A stretch of 64,000 nt of DNA from Hawksworthiomyces lignivorus. Its lineage: Eukaryota > Ascomycota > Sordariomycetes > Ophiostomatales > Ophiostomataceae. The stretch is taken from contig NTMA01000053.1 in NCBI GenBank assembly GCA_002917075.1, positions 1 through 64,000 on the forward strand. Direction: 5' to 3'. Below are positions 23,123 to 33,911 of the stretch, piece by piece. The notes below the pieces were generated by a model. The model did no database searches. It worked only from the letters and a program-made list of their open reading frames with translations, and had not been told where the DNA came from. Position numbers and translations under genes: made by a program. Each line of letters begins with the position of its first letter. The stretch's first letter is position 1.

Positions 23123-24007
23123 AACTAGTGAGTGGCCAGTACTAACTGCACTATTCTTACCACCTTATTTGTCTATGTTAGCTATGTAGCCGGTGCTCAG
23201 GTAGCGAATTAGGTATCGATGTTGCAGTCAACCCTTCGACATGATTAAAGGAGAATCGCATCACGTGATGTCACAGAATCACGTGCCCCACCGTTCAGTG
23301 AAGAAAAGACAACGAAGGTAGGTATGCATTCGATTCAAACTTTCACTCACTGAGCCGTCTTCGACAACACAATCAAGTGAGATTTATATACTAATTGGGT
23401 CCTCTATTTGGGTCTTCTGATGATGCCATTAGTGAGTCCACATTACCGTACGTTTACAGGGTTCTGTGGCATTTATCTCATGTCAGATTACTAATTGGTT
23501 GTTATCTTATCTGGACCTGCACGTGCCTCAATGGTCATGTTGAGCTTGGACTGTGTGAATTACACCAATGTACTGTATATATAGCACTGTGACTACCCCC
23601 TTACTAAAAGGTTTACGTGGTGTACAGCGGTAATAAATGTTATTTTGTTACCTGTGCTTTAGTACAAGTTGCTAGAACATTCGGTATTTTTCTAGATATT
23701 TATATTGCAAAAAGTTACAACTGCACATGTCTTAGTCATCCAATAGTTGCCAGTAAGAAATAGCCATCCGCGTTGGCGGAAGAGACAGAAGAACAAAAAA
23801 CAACGATCTTCATACCAAAACCCTGACACTACCAGTTAATGTCTAGAATCAGTATATTTCCTAGCTCCTCTCCCCAAGATTCAATAGTTGCTGACTGATG
23901 GCCATTAGAGAGCGGTGCCGATGAATGTGTCAAGCTAGTTTGAGTAGAGCCACCTTGAGCAGAAAAAAAAACCTCCCATCGGTTCTTTTTAAGTCCCTTA
24001 AAGTAGG
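23123..24007. other. intergenic, upstream of the GIY-YIG gene
   Basis: AT-rich, with TCACGTGAT at about 23260-23270 as the only notable palindrome-like motif. No supportable ORF. Confidence 0.5.
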
Positions 24008-24110
24008 TGTGGCGCATTCAGCGTAGGAAATAATGGCTACATTGGCACTAAGCGCAGCCTGTGCAGAGGTGCTTAGCGCTAGTCCAGACTGTACAGCGCC
24101 GGTGCATAGT
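24008..24110 (+). repeat. dispersed repeat B, copy 2
   Basis: Diverged copy of 12717-12815, same orientation, starting TGTGGCGCA and sharing the GCAGCCTGTG block and AGAGGTGCTTAG. No repeat A lies beside this copy, so A and B are probably separate units. Confidence 0.65.
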
Positions 24111-26885
24111 GCCCAAGGAGGAAAATTCTTCGAAGAGCATTTTTGTCTGGGATAATAGTTGTTATAACTGATTCTGACCAGTTCAGTTGCCGGGAACATT
24201 TGACGAGCGGTTAGGTAAGCTGCCAAGCTACGAAGAGGCCGTTAGTTCCCGATAATCTCAATCCTATGTACATTGGCGTGTATCACACATCTGTTATCTT
24301 CCTCTCATGCTACTGTTGGTTGTAAACTTCATTAGTCAAATGCGTTACTACTGATCTAACATTCTCCCGCGGCTCCTCGACAGAGTAGATCTCGGCCACT
24401 TCGGGAGCTTCGTGAAGGGCAGAACCGTAACGATATAGACGTGGCCTAGCCCAAACTCCTAGCCTAAGGCACGCTATGCTAAGCTAAGTTTCTCGATTCA
24501 CCGGGCCGGAAGTCAGCTGCAGGTACTTAGCGTCTGATCGTAGTGGTTCCGAGGATAGGGCGGAAGTGTTGAACCGCATTGGCCGGCAATGTCTAGTTCG
24601 AGCAACGGGACCTATGGCAATCGTGTTAAAAAAGGGAATTAGCACCATCGGGGCCAGAATCAGCGACAGCCTACTAACGGCTGCAAGACATAATGATCGT
24701 ATCAGAGAGGCTGACCTCATCCTGATAAATACTGCCTTGAAGATCGTACAACGTATAATTCCGCTGAGATATGATGACTAAAATGGCCAACGGCTCGCAT
24801 AACTTCCCCTGTACCGTAGAGCTGTCGTTCTATGCAATGCTCTTGTTGACATTTATATATTTGTGACTAAAAGGCACGCGTAATCAAGGATCTGTGAGAC
24901 TTCGAACCCGTCTAGCAGATCTTGTTACACGGCTATTTGTATGGACAGCGGAAAACAGAAATTCTAAATCGGGTGAGCCTTTTCTTGGAATTCCACTACT
25001 CAAGGTCGCATTCTCTCTTGATAATACTTTGCTTTTAATCACAGACCGTGTTGAGTATAATAGACAAGAGAACTTGACTGAATTACATCATGATAACCAG
25101 GGAACACACTCCTAGGCAGACAGCATCTTGGAAGTGGAAAAGAAATTATATAATAGCTTACTCTCCGACATAACAAACACCGGGTCGGATATACTTTCTG
25201 AAGGTGACGGTGGTGCTGAATACCGCTTCTCAAGTTGGAAATCTTATTGGAGAGAGAAGTTGGCTGTCTGGCTTCTGCTAGGCCTTACTGGACAAGCCCC
25301 TTATCATTGGGAACCTGAAACGGTTACAATATCGTACTATATAGCTGATTTTGCTTTCTGCTGTATAGTGAAACCCTCTTTTCACCCAGTCAGTTATCAA
25401 ATTATTATATCTTCCAGCCGTGCCCGCCAAATCCTGGACAGGGTTAATTTCCCATGCGCTATAAAGTGTATTTTGAGAGTCATCTTAAAGGTTGCAATTC
25501 ATTGGCAAGTTCGTGCCATCTGTGTAGGGCATGCAGAGTCTTGCAACACACAAACCCAAATCTTTTGGGAGAAGTAAAAATTTTTTTTTTGATAGGTTCA
25601 AGAATTGCCTCAGTTCTTAAACAAGATCACAATTCTTGGTCAGCTGTCTGGCAAGGCTGCGGTTGTTGCGGCCTGAAAGAGGGGCAGCAAGATCCTGCGC
25701 ACAACTAAATTTAGGAAAACGAGTGTATCAGACATGCAATCACTGACTTCGACATGATGCAGTCGTCGTCTGGTACAGTCGACTCCAACCTTCAGTTTCC
25801 CAAAGTTTCACACAGGACGCATGTTGGACCTCGTGCCATCGCAGCTTCGCTCCAATTGCAACTGTGTGCTATTTTGGTAATGCGCCGAGTATATCTCTAC
25901 TTGCACTTCATATTTACTTTGCAATTTTGGCACCGCTGCAGGTCACTTACCTGCGGAAAATATCGTATTAGTATAGATATTGCGGGCGGCCTCTGGCACA
26001 TTAAATTTGCGGGGGACCCTGCTCGCAACTAGTAATTGGGTCCCCCCGTCCACCAGAATGAGGGATCCCACTACTGGTCTCCCACGTTGGGTGACAATGC
26101 GACTGTTGCTCACAAATATGCACATTGGGCTCCTGGGAAAGGAACCCGAAGGGTTGCCTACTATATGCAATTATGATTGGCCTGGACAGTTTGCAACCAC
26201 CAGATGTGGCAGCCCTCTAGTGGCAAGAGTTGAGCTTAAGCCCTCTCACACACCGAATTTTAAGGCGTAGCCTTGTCCTAATGTAGCATTTGGCTTGCCC
26301 TCTGCAGAGTTCTCGCTGCTGTTGGGTTTCATCGTTATGAAATGACGAATCCATTCTGTTGAGTGATGCCACTAGGCTACTGTACCAGTACAAAAAGGAT
26401 CAATCCCCTTGGACACATGTAACAGTACCTTATAACTTAACACATTCCGACAATACCACAAGGGCATTAACAGACCAGTCAGCTGTTTCCTGGGAAAAAC
26501 ATAATCATGCCAGCTCTGGATAGCTAGTTCTTTGTTCGAAATGGGTAGAGTGTACTGTACTAAATAAGACCCGGGCAATAACATGCGCTGCATCTAGAAC
26601 AGCATACAGTTCGCTATCCTGTCAGTCAGTATAGAGAGCCGCATGCCCAACATCAAGTCGGCTTTTCCCTATCATGCAGGTGCCCGACACTCAGCCTCGC
26701 GTAGTTGTAATTCTAGCCATAGGCACAGGTTGTCCCTTCGCTGTTTGTCCACGTAAACACCTAACAGATCAGGCACGCTTCCTAGAAACCGAGGATGGTA
26801 TATATGCTCACGAAATCCGTTTCAGCCCCGCCCATGATTTAATTTCTGCTGGGTTTTCTAGCTAATACTCTCCTAGCTGTTGTCC
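24111..26885. other. gene-poor stretch, upstream of the HET gene
   Basis: About 2.8 kb with only short, unconvincing frames: 71 codons at 24566-24781, 149 codons at 25128-25577 and 96 codons at 25980-26270. None has a family feature or splice-consistent continuation that I could find. The last few hundred bases probably hold the promoter and 5' leader of the HET gene. Confidence 0.5.
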
Positions 26886-29537
26886 ATGATGGACAGTTCA
26901 CAGTTTGGTGCCTTTAGTGGGCACGTCAGGGGATATCATGAATTTCCTAACCAAAACCATGCTATACCGTCTGTCTACAATGCGCCGGTTCCTCAGTCAA
27001 GGCGACCCGATAATGTCAGGGTCATCCACAGGCGGCCATCGCCTCATCCTACAAGGGCGGGTTATTCGGTGCCACCGTTGGATCCAAGAGTGTCGGCGCC
27101 ATCGCCAAGGCCACGAGGCCGGGTTTCTCGCGGACCACCTGCCATGGATACATATGGTGACGGCATAAGTGTGCCAATGACCGCTGAGAAGCTCCGCTCA
27201 AAATCTAGAGCCGATGAACAGAGAGGAACTTTCCTATCAGAAGAGGGCCGAGTCCCGTCCCCTCCTCAACCACCACGTCGGAGGCAAAGTATCAGTCACA
27301 GGGACAGGCCAAGACCCCATAGCAATTCACATCAATCTCGGATACCGTCACCGGCCCCGCCCCCGCAACCACGTCGGAGGCCGAGCACCATGTATCCCAT
27401 GAGACCTAGCGATACGATTGAACAAAAACGCTCCCCTCCCCCGGTCGTATCTGATAATATATTCCAGTCACCTTTTCCACCGTCACATAGGAGACAAAGT
27501 ACCAGCGGTGATATTCCACTTAGCTTTAGGAATGCTGCTTTTGGATACACTCTGGGCCATGTCCAAGATATCACAAGGCTACCTAGTCATGAAGCGCAGC
27601 TAATAGCGCGATCGAATAGCGAAACAATATCTAAACTGCCTTCCAATAAAGGTGTGTTCTTGGCAAGCAACTCGACAATGCCTCCGACACGCTCAAACTC
27701 GCTCATGTCGTCTCAGGCATCCTCAGGAGTCCCCGGCGATCAGACATACCAATACCGGCCGCTGGAAGACGGGGAGTTCCGGCTGGTCCGGCTCTTCCGG
27801 GAAACTAAAACGATGGTCAAGTGTGACATCTTGCACGTCTCGCTAGAGGATCCGCCACAGTACGTCGCGGTATCCTATGCCTGGGGGGATCCAGGCGACA
27901 AACAAAATCTCCAGCTGGAAAACTCCCTCGTACCTATTGCTTCTAATTTGTACGAAGCCTTGGAGGCCCTGCGCCAAAAGGACAAGTCGACCCTTGTCTG
28001 GGCGGATGCCCTCTGCATCGACCAGAAAAACCCAGCGGAGCGGGCCCAACAGATCCAGTACATGACTAGCATCTACTCGGCAGCGCAGCACGTCGCGATT
28101 TGGCTGGGAGCTGAGGCAGACGCAAGCGACGAGGCGATTGATCTCTTGCAAGATGTGGCGAAAGAGGCGCGGAAGGCCGAAAAGGTCTCCCGCCTGATCA
28201 CGTCGCGCCTAGACAAGAAGGAGCTCGAGTCGGTGGCGGCGCTGTTTGAGCGGGACTACTGGCGCCGACTCTGGGTGGTCCAGGAAATCTACGTGGCCCG
28301 GGCCATCGTCGTGTACTGCGGGTCGACCAAGGTCCCCTGGCGCGTTTACCGCGAGGCGTCGGAGGTGTTCGCCAGCCACCGGGGCGAAGTCGACAACCTG
28401 GCGGAATCGCCAAATTCGAAGCGGTGGCGGCAGGCGATCCGGCCGGACCAGTACAGCTGCTCGCAGGTCTTGGCGTACCAGGGGCCCGGCAGCATCCCCG
28501 ACCTCCAGTCGTGCGTGGAGTTTGGCGACGAGTCGCTGCTGCACGCGCTGCGCGCCTGCCGGCGGAAGCTCGCGTCCGACCCGCGCGACAAGCTGTACGG
28601 CATCCTGGGCATCTTGCCGACCGGGGTGCGCGGCGAGTTCCGGATCGACTACGGCCTCTCGGTCAAGGAGGTGTACACGGAGATTGTCGACTTTCTGATC
28701 AAGACGACAGAGCGCGTCGACGTCTTGTGCGACGCCATCCACTTCCCGCTGCACACGGGCGGCGTCGGCCTGCCGTCCTACGTGCCGGACTGGTCGCACA
28801 TCCCGCAGACGTCGGCCATCGGCCACAAGTTCGCCTTCGCGGCGTCGGGCGAGACCAAGGCCCGCTGCCGCTTCCTCGACCGCCGCCTCAACAAGCTCGA
28901 GGTGGCCGCCGTCTATCTCGACACCGTCGCCGTCCACGGTGTCGCCGTCGGCACCCTCTGCAAGCTGGGCGACTATCTGATGGCCTTTCTGCACTGGCGG
29001 GCGCTGATGCTGGAGCACATTGAGGGCGCAGGGGCCGACGTCCGCGCGCACTGGCAGCAGGCGTTCTGCCAGACGCTGAGCCTCGGCCAAGTACCCCCGC
29101 CGTGGGCCGGCGATAGCGCGCCCGGCGATGCATGGCGCGCCGTCTGCTACCACGCCTTCGCCGCGCTGCTGAGCGAGCGCCTGCCGTACATTCCGCTGGA
29201 CCGGGAGCTACAAGAATGGGCGCGCACAAATGTGCCTCTCGGGTCAGAGTCGTCGCTCCGGCGTTTCTTGCAGAAGCACTTTGGCGACCCCATGATGGGT
29301 CGCTGCTTCTGCCTGACTAACGACGGGCTCATGGGGATGGGCTCCGGGTTCATGACACCCGGCGACATCATCGTCGTACCTCTGGGCTGCTCAACGCCAG
29401 TGCTTTTGCGGCCCGAAGGTGCTAAGGACGAATATCGGTTTGTGGGGGATGTTTACATTCACGGCTACATGAACGGAAAAGCAATAGAAGAGTATAAGGC
29501 TCAAAAGCGGAAAATAACCAAGTACATCCTCCACTAG
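26886..29537 (+). CDS. HET-domain (heterokaryon incompatibility) protein with long disordered N-terminus
   Basis: Intronless gene of 883 residues from the first ATG (26886). Residues 1 to about 285 are Pro/Arg/Ser-rich and disordered, with repeated PPQP-RRRxS-type patches. The HET domain follows at about 287-480 with its hallmark segments: YVAVSYAWGD, WADALCIDQKNPAERAQQI, the MTSIYSAAQHVAIWLG block and RDYWRRLWVVQEI. The 400-residue C-terminal part matches the usual extension of single-domain HET proteins (DKLYGILGIL) with no NACHT, ankyrin or WD40. HET domains trigger programmed cell death in non-self recognition in filamentous ascomycetes (established for Podospora and Neurospora members); which partner this one senses is unknown. 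The first 870 bases are less GC-rich than the rest, which might mark a fusion. Confidence 0.88.
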   Translation: MMDSSQFGAFSGHVRGYHEFPNQNHAIPSVYNAPVPQSRRPDNVRVIHRRPSPHPTRAGYSVPPLDPRVSAPSPRPRGRVSRGPPAMDTYGDGISVPMTAEKLRSKSRADEQRGTFLSEEGRVPSPPQPPRRRQSISHRDRPRPHSNSHQSRIPSPAPPPQPRRRPSTMYPMRPSDTIEQKRSPPPVVSDNIFQSPFPPSHRRQSTSGDIPLSFRNAAFGYTLGHVQDITRLPSHEAQLIARSNSETISKLPSNKGVFLASNSTMPPTRSNSLMSSQASSGVPGDQTYQYRPLEDGEFRLVRLFRETKTMVKCDILHVSLEDPPQYVAVSYAWGDPGDKQNLQLENSLVPIASNLYEALEALRQKDKSTLVWADALCIDQKNPAERAQQIQYMTSIYSAAQHVAIWLGAEADASDEAIDLLQDVAKEARKAEKVSRLITSRLDKKELESVAALFERDYWRRLWVVQEIYVARAIVVYCGSTKVPWRVYREASEVFASHRGEVDNLAESPNSKRWRQAIRPDQYSCSQVLAYQGPGSIPDLQSCVEFGDESLLHALRACRRKLASDPRDKLYGILGILPTGVRGEFRIDYGLSVKEVYTEIVDFLIKTTERVDVLCDAIHFPLHTGGVGLPSYVPDWSHIPQTSAIGHKFAFAASGETKARCRFLDRRLNKLEVAAVYLDTVAVHGVAVGTLCKLGDYLMAFLHWRALMLEHIEGAGADVRAHWQQAFCQTLSLGQVPPPWAGDSAPGDAWRAVCYHAFAALLSERLPYIPLDRELQEWARTNVPLGSESSLRRFLQKHFGDPMMGRCFCLTNDGLMGMGSGFMTPGDIIVVPLGCSTPVLLRPEGAKDEYRFVGDVYIHGYMNGKAIEEYKAQKRKITKYILH

Positions 29538-29845
29538 GCGAGGTTAGGAATTGTTACAGCAGGCTTTGGTTTACGCGCATTGTACAGCAACGTAGAATTA
29601 TTATGAAACGGCAACGAATGAAGATTAAAAAGGGTGATGAGAAAGCTATGCGAATAAAAAGCAACAGATGTACGATAACATACATTCATGTAACTAGGCA
29701 TTAGAGTATATCCTAACGGGTGGCGTCTTTGCTGACAACTCAAAAACAAATCTAATATCCTTCCATCTTGGTATCTTGCTTGACTTTGTTTCTCGTCTAT
29801 ATTCGTGATCAGTGAACTGGGTCCGAAGCGTCTATTACGATTTTC
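29538..29845. other. intergenic between convergent genes
   Basis: A 308-bp AT-rich gap between the HET stop and the YrdC stop. It would hold both 3' ends. No other feature seen. Confidence 0.5.
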
Positions 29846-30607
29846 TTATGCATTGATTTTTGCTTCCTGCTCTTTTTCGCTGTTGTTGACATCGAACAGA
29901 GGATCAGCAGGCAGCTCCACACCCCAAAACCTTTTCAGGCGCTCTCGTATTAACTCATAGCTTGACCCCATTCGAAGCACCTTCATATTTTCGAAGTCGA
30001 TGATTGATGACGCTCGCTGGTAGACATGGTACCGCTGCAGTCCATAGTCCACGATGACATTAGCGGCGTCTTTGATCTCCTGGTCGATATCTTCCACGCG
30101 AAACTTTTGGCCTGTTCCCGTCAGGTTTGCGCTGGATCCCAGCATCACTTGGCCGGCTTCGTCGTTTAGCCGTCCTAGCTCTGTCAAGAGCGAGCCGCTA
30201 ACGATATAGATGCCTAGAGTACCATTCTTGGTCGAGTTTGCCAAGGTTGCCGGTGACAGCTTCTGCATGAGGGGATGATCCGCTCGGTACGGAGCCACAA
30301 CGCCGAAGGGAAGATCAAGCTCCTGATGAAGTGTCTTGATCATCGCGAGCCTCTCATCAGGTAAGATGTGCAGCTGCCGGTGGAGTTGGTACGTCCCGAT
30401 GACGCCCAGGGCGTGGCCAGGGCGACGCCGTTTCGCTGAAAACGCTCTTTGGACAGCCTCAGATGAGGATGCCATTAAGCCATAGCCCACTTCGGTGGGT
30501 ATAAGTGCCACACCCCCAGCTTTCAACACCTCAAACACGCGCCTGGCATCGGCTTTGACATCGGGATAGCTTCCCGGAGCAGGAACGTATTTGGATTCTT
30601 TTTCCAT
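29846..30607 (-). CDS. YrdC/Sua5-domain protein
   Basis: Single exon, 253 residues, ATG at 30607. The YrdC fold is recognisable: GGVALIPTEVGYGLMASS near residues 31-48, a KRRRPGHALGVIG segment where Sua5/YrdC proteins bind nucleotide (KxR..KP type), and a GSSANLTGTGQ loop near 157-167, which is the SxN motif. Sua5/YrdC proteins make threonylcarbamoyl-AMP for tRNA t6A. This protein lacks the C-terminal Sua5 domain and is closer to the short fungal YrdC/YciO paralogues, whose role is not settled. It may be an accessory gene of the adjacent citrate-type unit, but the shared neighbourhood is the only support. Confidence 0.82.
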   Translation of the reverse strand: MEKESKYVPAPGSYPDVKADARRVFEVLKAGGVALIPTEVGYGLMASSSEAVQRAFSAKRRRPGHALGVIGTYQLHRQLHILPDERLAMIKTLHQELDLPFGVVAPYRADHPLMQKLSPATLANSTKNGTLGIYIVSGSLLTELGRLNDEAGQVMLGSSANLTGTGQKFRVEDIDQEIKDAANVIVDYGLQRYHVYQRASSIIDFENMKVLRMGSSYELIRERLKRFWGVELPADPLFDVNNSEKEQEAKINA

Positions 30608-31402
30608 GGCGTTGAGCCCTTGTGGAGCAGAGTACTATGTTTGCTGAGGACTTGACAAATTTCAAACAGCATGAGAAGAGAAAAAATGAGAAAAAAATGA
30701 GATCAATATACAACTAGTTGAACTTCTGACCCAGTATCGGCTCCACAAGCGGCTGCTCAGCTGAAAACGTTACATACTCCACACACTAAACAGGATTTTG
30801 GGGATCATCCAGCAGGATAGGGGCTCAAAGCTAAGCTAGAATGGTACCTAATGCACAGCCCACTATGCATGTCAGAATGGCACGGCAAACCTGAGGGCTC
30901 GTAATGGCAAGGACTGGCTTCATATTGGACAAGCGCTATATATTGAAAAAAATAGCTTTTTGTTGGCGCCCCCTAATCCAGCTGGAGCTTGAGTAAATAA
31001 ACATTGTGAGGCGGTCAAGGATCTCACACTTCAATTTCGACTTACTAGAACAGAAATGTATACGTGCAGACATGTGGCTTCTGCATGTTTCTGTGGCTTA
31101 TAACGAATACTCTAATATCTTTATCTCTTTGCTGCCGAGACATGGTGGAGGCGTTGAGGCTAATGAAGAAAATCTAAACAGTACAAGTGTTGATTGTCCC
31201 TTGATTGTATTCCTTATACGACAGACTCCATAGTAGTTTTTTTTTTCTAGATGCCGAAAAAGAGGTATCCGACTAGCACTATTACTACGATTGTCTATAT
31301 TAAAAACAATGCAGCAGTAAGAGCCAGTTAAGCCAAGTTAAGACCAGCCGCCTCAGTCTCAATACCGCGCTTGAACAGTTGTCATGCAAATCTCAGATTG
31401 GA
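30608..31402. other. intergenic, upstream of the YrdC gene
   Basis: About 795 bases holding the YrdC promoter and the 3' flank of the CAD-like gene. A 75-codon ORF at 31006-31233 (+) shows no family feature. Nothing else seen. Confidence 0.5.
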
Positions 31403-32929
31403 TTATAAATTCTCCTTTTCTGGTGCGAATACGTTCAACGTACGGCCGTGCAGGAGTTGTGCGAGCCGCCGGACGTCTTGTACTGTGTCTAAATGCAGCA
31501 CGATGTCCTCAATCTCGGCCAGTCGATGGGAGTCGATCACGCTCCCAGCGAGGCGTCGCCACTTGTCCAATATATCTTCGTTGGAGAGGGGCGTCTTGTT
31601 GCCGCGGGGCGCTGTCACAAATTCCGACAACGTCTCCGTCTGCCTGTTCTCACCGTCTAGCTCGACGTCGATGCGTTGAGCGTAGGTGGTCAATGCAGGG
31701 TTGTTAACGCAATGGATCCGAGCCATGAGCGCCCACACGTCGTCCCTCTCCAGCTGTGCGGGAGCAAACTGGGCAACCTGGACTTCTCCCTCGAGCAGCT
31801 GCATCGCCGCCGCGTATGTGGCCGTCATCTGCGCGCCTGTGACGGTCATCGGCCTCGTGGGGGCCCAGCCTCCCTTTTTGAAAGCCGTCTCCGACATCTC
31901 CACCGTGATGTGGCGGATGCGGTCGATTGCGGCCATCTTCTCGGGGTACTTGGCCTGCAGAGCCATGATTCCGTCGATGGTGCTGTGCGTCGCGGCCATG
32001 GAGGCGTACGGCTTGACAACAATCGTGTCCAGCACCCACTTGGTGCCCAGGCCTTCGACCACCTTGTCGGGCCGGCTGGGCGGCGTCCGCCCGTTCCCCA
32101 GGCTAAAGGTGCTAAGAAAGCCGCCGTAGGGGCGCTCGAGCACCTGCTTGATTCCCGCGTACCCGCTCCGCGCCATGAGCGCCGCGAACAGGCCGTTGCG
32201 GGCGGCAAAGCCGTGCTGCATCCGCTTGACCGTGCTCTCGTACTGTGCGGACATGAGCCCTCCGGCCTGCGTGCAGGCAATGCCGATGGCGTCCTCAATG
32301 GCGGTATCCGGCAGCCGAAGGAACTTGGACGCCGCTGCAGCCGCTGCCGCAGGACCAAATATAGCTCCGGAGTGCCATCCCTGCGTCAGCACCTGAACGC
32401 CGTAGACGCCGAGGCCAACTCGAGGTCCCGTCTCGTAGCCCACAAGCGCGGCGAGCAGAAATTCCGCACCGCTCAGGAACTCTGCATCTTCAGAGGAGTT
32501 GCAGTGCTCGACCACCGCCAGCAGGGTCGGAAGCACGATTGAGCTAGAGTGGATCGGTGCCTCGCGGTGGTAGTCGTCCAGCTCGAAGCCCTGGATGAAT
32601 GTGCTGTTCAGGAGCGCTGCTGCCAGAGGCCCTACTTTCTGAATGCCATCAGCACGCCACGATCCATCGTTACACGAAGAGTGAAATTTGCAAGTGAGAT
32701 ATACCTTTTCCCATCCAATGATTCCACAGTTACCTGGTGATTCGATGGACAAAACCCCTTGCACGGCAGCACTGGACCATGGAAGGCGGGCGCCGATCAG
32801 AGCACATGCCAATCCGTCAAGAATCAGGTACTTGGTCCGGGTCACCTTCTCGGGAGGAATATCAGCGAGCGACAAGCCAGAGATCCACTGGCATAGCTCC
32901 CATGTCACTGGCGGAGGAGTTTCGGCCAT
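31403..32929 (-). CDS. MmgE/PrpD-family protein, cis-aconitate decarboxylase-like
   Basis: Exons are 32929-32705 and 32638-31403 (1461 nt, 486 residues). The intervening 66 nt is open in frame, but it has GTATAT..ATTCAG ends, and removing it restores the family-typical KKVGPLAAALLN join. Candidate active-site residues of the MmgE/PrpD fold are the Asp pair in FELDDYH (96-97), H105 in APIHSSS, H164 in GWHSG, K213 and H217 in VKRMQHGFAARNG, and K284 and H293 in VKPYASMAATH. Segments such as KYLILDGLACA, IGARLPW and ACTQAGGLMSAQY match the fungal cis-aconitate decarboxylase (CadA) subgroup better than true PrpD. Length fits CadA (about 490). Likely reaction: decarboxylation of an aconitate or alkylaconitate to an itaconate. 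The start is the ATG at 32929. Divergent from the PrpD gene. Confidence 0.8.
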   Translation of the reverse strand: MAETPPPVTWELCQWISGLSLADIPPEKVTRTKYLILDGLACALIGARLPWSSAAVQGVLSIESPGNCGIIGWEKVYLTCKFHSSCNDGSWRADGIQKVGPLAAALLNSTFIQGFELDDYHREAPIHSSSIVLPTLLAVVEHCNSSEDAEFLSGAEFLLAALVGYETGPRVGLGVYGVQVLTQGWHSGAIFGPAAAAAAASKFLRLPDTAIEDAIGIACTQAGGLMSAQYESTVKRMQHGFAARNGLFAALMARSGYAGIKQVLERPYGGFLSTFSLGNGRTPPSRPDKVVEGLGTKWVLDTIVVKPYASMAATHSTIDGIMALQAKYPEKMAAIDRIRHITVEMSETAFKKGGWAPTRPMTVTGAQMTATYAAAMQLLEGEVQVAQFAPAQLERDDVWALMARIHCVNNPALTTYAQRIDVELDGENRQTETLSEFVTAPRGNKTPLSNEDILDKWRRLAGSVIDSHRLAEIEDIVLHLDTVQDVRRLAQLLHGRTLNVFAPEKENL

Positions 32930-33057
32930 AGTCAATAATTGCAGCTTTTTTTTCTTGGTCTTTTCAAAAGTTTAAAATTCTTACAGTTTTTTCAAGATAC
33001 TACAAGACCATCTGATAATTTATGAAGAGCTTTGAGGGCTAGCTGAATCGTGAAATA

Positions 33058-33087
33058 GTCGAGTCCGGTAAGGTCGAGTCCGGTAAG
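33058..33087. repeat. perfect 15-bp tandem repeat, candidate regulator site
   Basis: Two adjacent identical copies of GTCGAGTCCGGTAAG, followed by GCCGAAG. The CCGG-centred units sit about 130-160 bp upstream of the CAD-like start. Tandem CGG/CCG-containing sites are typical of Zn2Cys6 regulator binding; whether one binds here is unknown. Confidence 0.6.
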
Positions 33088-33828
33088 GCCGAAGTCGTCC
33101 GTTCTCATCCACAGAAGCCTCTCAAGCCTAACTTCTGCTGTGGCACCAGGCAATTCTATCGACGCAATTAGCTGACAGCTAGCGTTGCTATGCTGCTTTG
33201 GGAAAAGTGCTGATTACTGGGACCGCTCCCAGGGAGCGTTTGGTTTTAACGGATTACGGATTACGGAGTATTCAATTATTTGCCGTTTTCCCATTCTGTT
33301 GCTAAAATAGCGTCTCCCGAGGGCGAGAGGACTAGCAGCGAGCGGTAACACAACAACACGCAGGCATGGATCCAGGAAATAGGAGATCCCTTCTGTTCGT
33401 GAACTTATGCTCTGGCATGTGCTTTTAAAATTCCTTTTTGCCGACTGAACAGGTTGCTCTAATTTGGCAGAGATGCGGAGAATATTCTTCGTTTGTATAC
33501 AGATGCCGTCCCCGTTTTTGAAGTATTTATAGCGTCTGGGCCTCCTCATGCCAACAAAGAAAATAAGTTATAACTATATGCAAGACATTCGCCAATCACT
33601 CACGATTTTCTGTTCTGCCGAGCTTCAGTATATGCACACAAAGGGATTAAAAACCCTCTCTGGTCTCCTCTAAGCTTTTAGTGGTAAGACTGAACGGTTC
33701 TGTTGAGCTGAACCTTCCAAGCTGACCCTGTCAAGCTGCACCCACATCGGCCCAATCCACCACGTATTAACTGGGCCAGACCAGACAAGTAAGATTTGAT
33801 TAAAGATCGGCACTTCCCTTTGCACTCT

Positions 33829-33849
33829 CCCCCCCCCCCCCCCCCCCCC
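33829..33849. repeat. 21-nt poly(C) tract upstream of the PrpD start
   Basis: An uninterrupted run of 21 C, 62 bp before the ATG at 33912. It may lie in the 5' leader or core promoter. Runs this long are prone to length variation and sequencing error. Confidence 0.85.
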
Positions 33850-33911
33850 GATGAGCAAAAAAGGAAAAAGCACCGAGAGACACGATTCTGATATTGGTTG
33901 TAAAAGTTACC

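Larger units (their letters stand above)
32930..33911. promoter_or_regulatory. divergent promoter, CAD-like / PrpD-like genes
   Basis: A 982-bp gap between two divergent starts of the putative metabolic unit. It contains a perfect 15-bp tandem repeat (33058-33087) and a 21-C tract (33829-33849), annotated separately. A bidirectional promoter is inferred from layout only. Confidence 0.5.

Noticed and set aside
24885..24920. tRNA-like B-box (GGGTTCGAAGTC on the minus strand)
   Set aside because: No matching A-box or cloverleaf arms could be drawn around it.
25128..25577. 149-codon plus-strand frame
   Set aside because: No domain, no splice-consistent neighbours and AT-rich composition like its flanks.
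28209..29153. Minus-strand frame of about 314 codons
   Set aside because: Antisense to the HET gene; Arg/Val-rich shadow with no domain.
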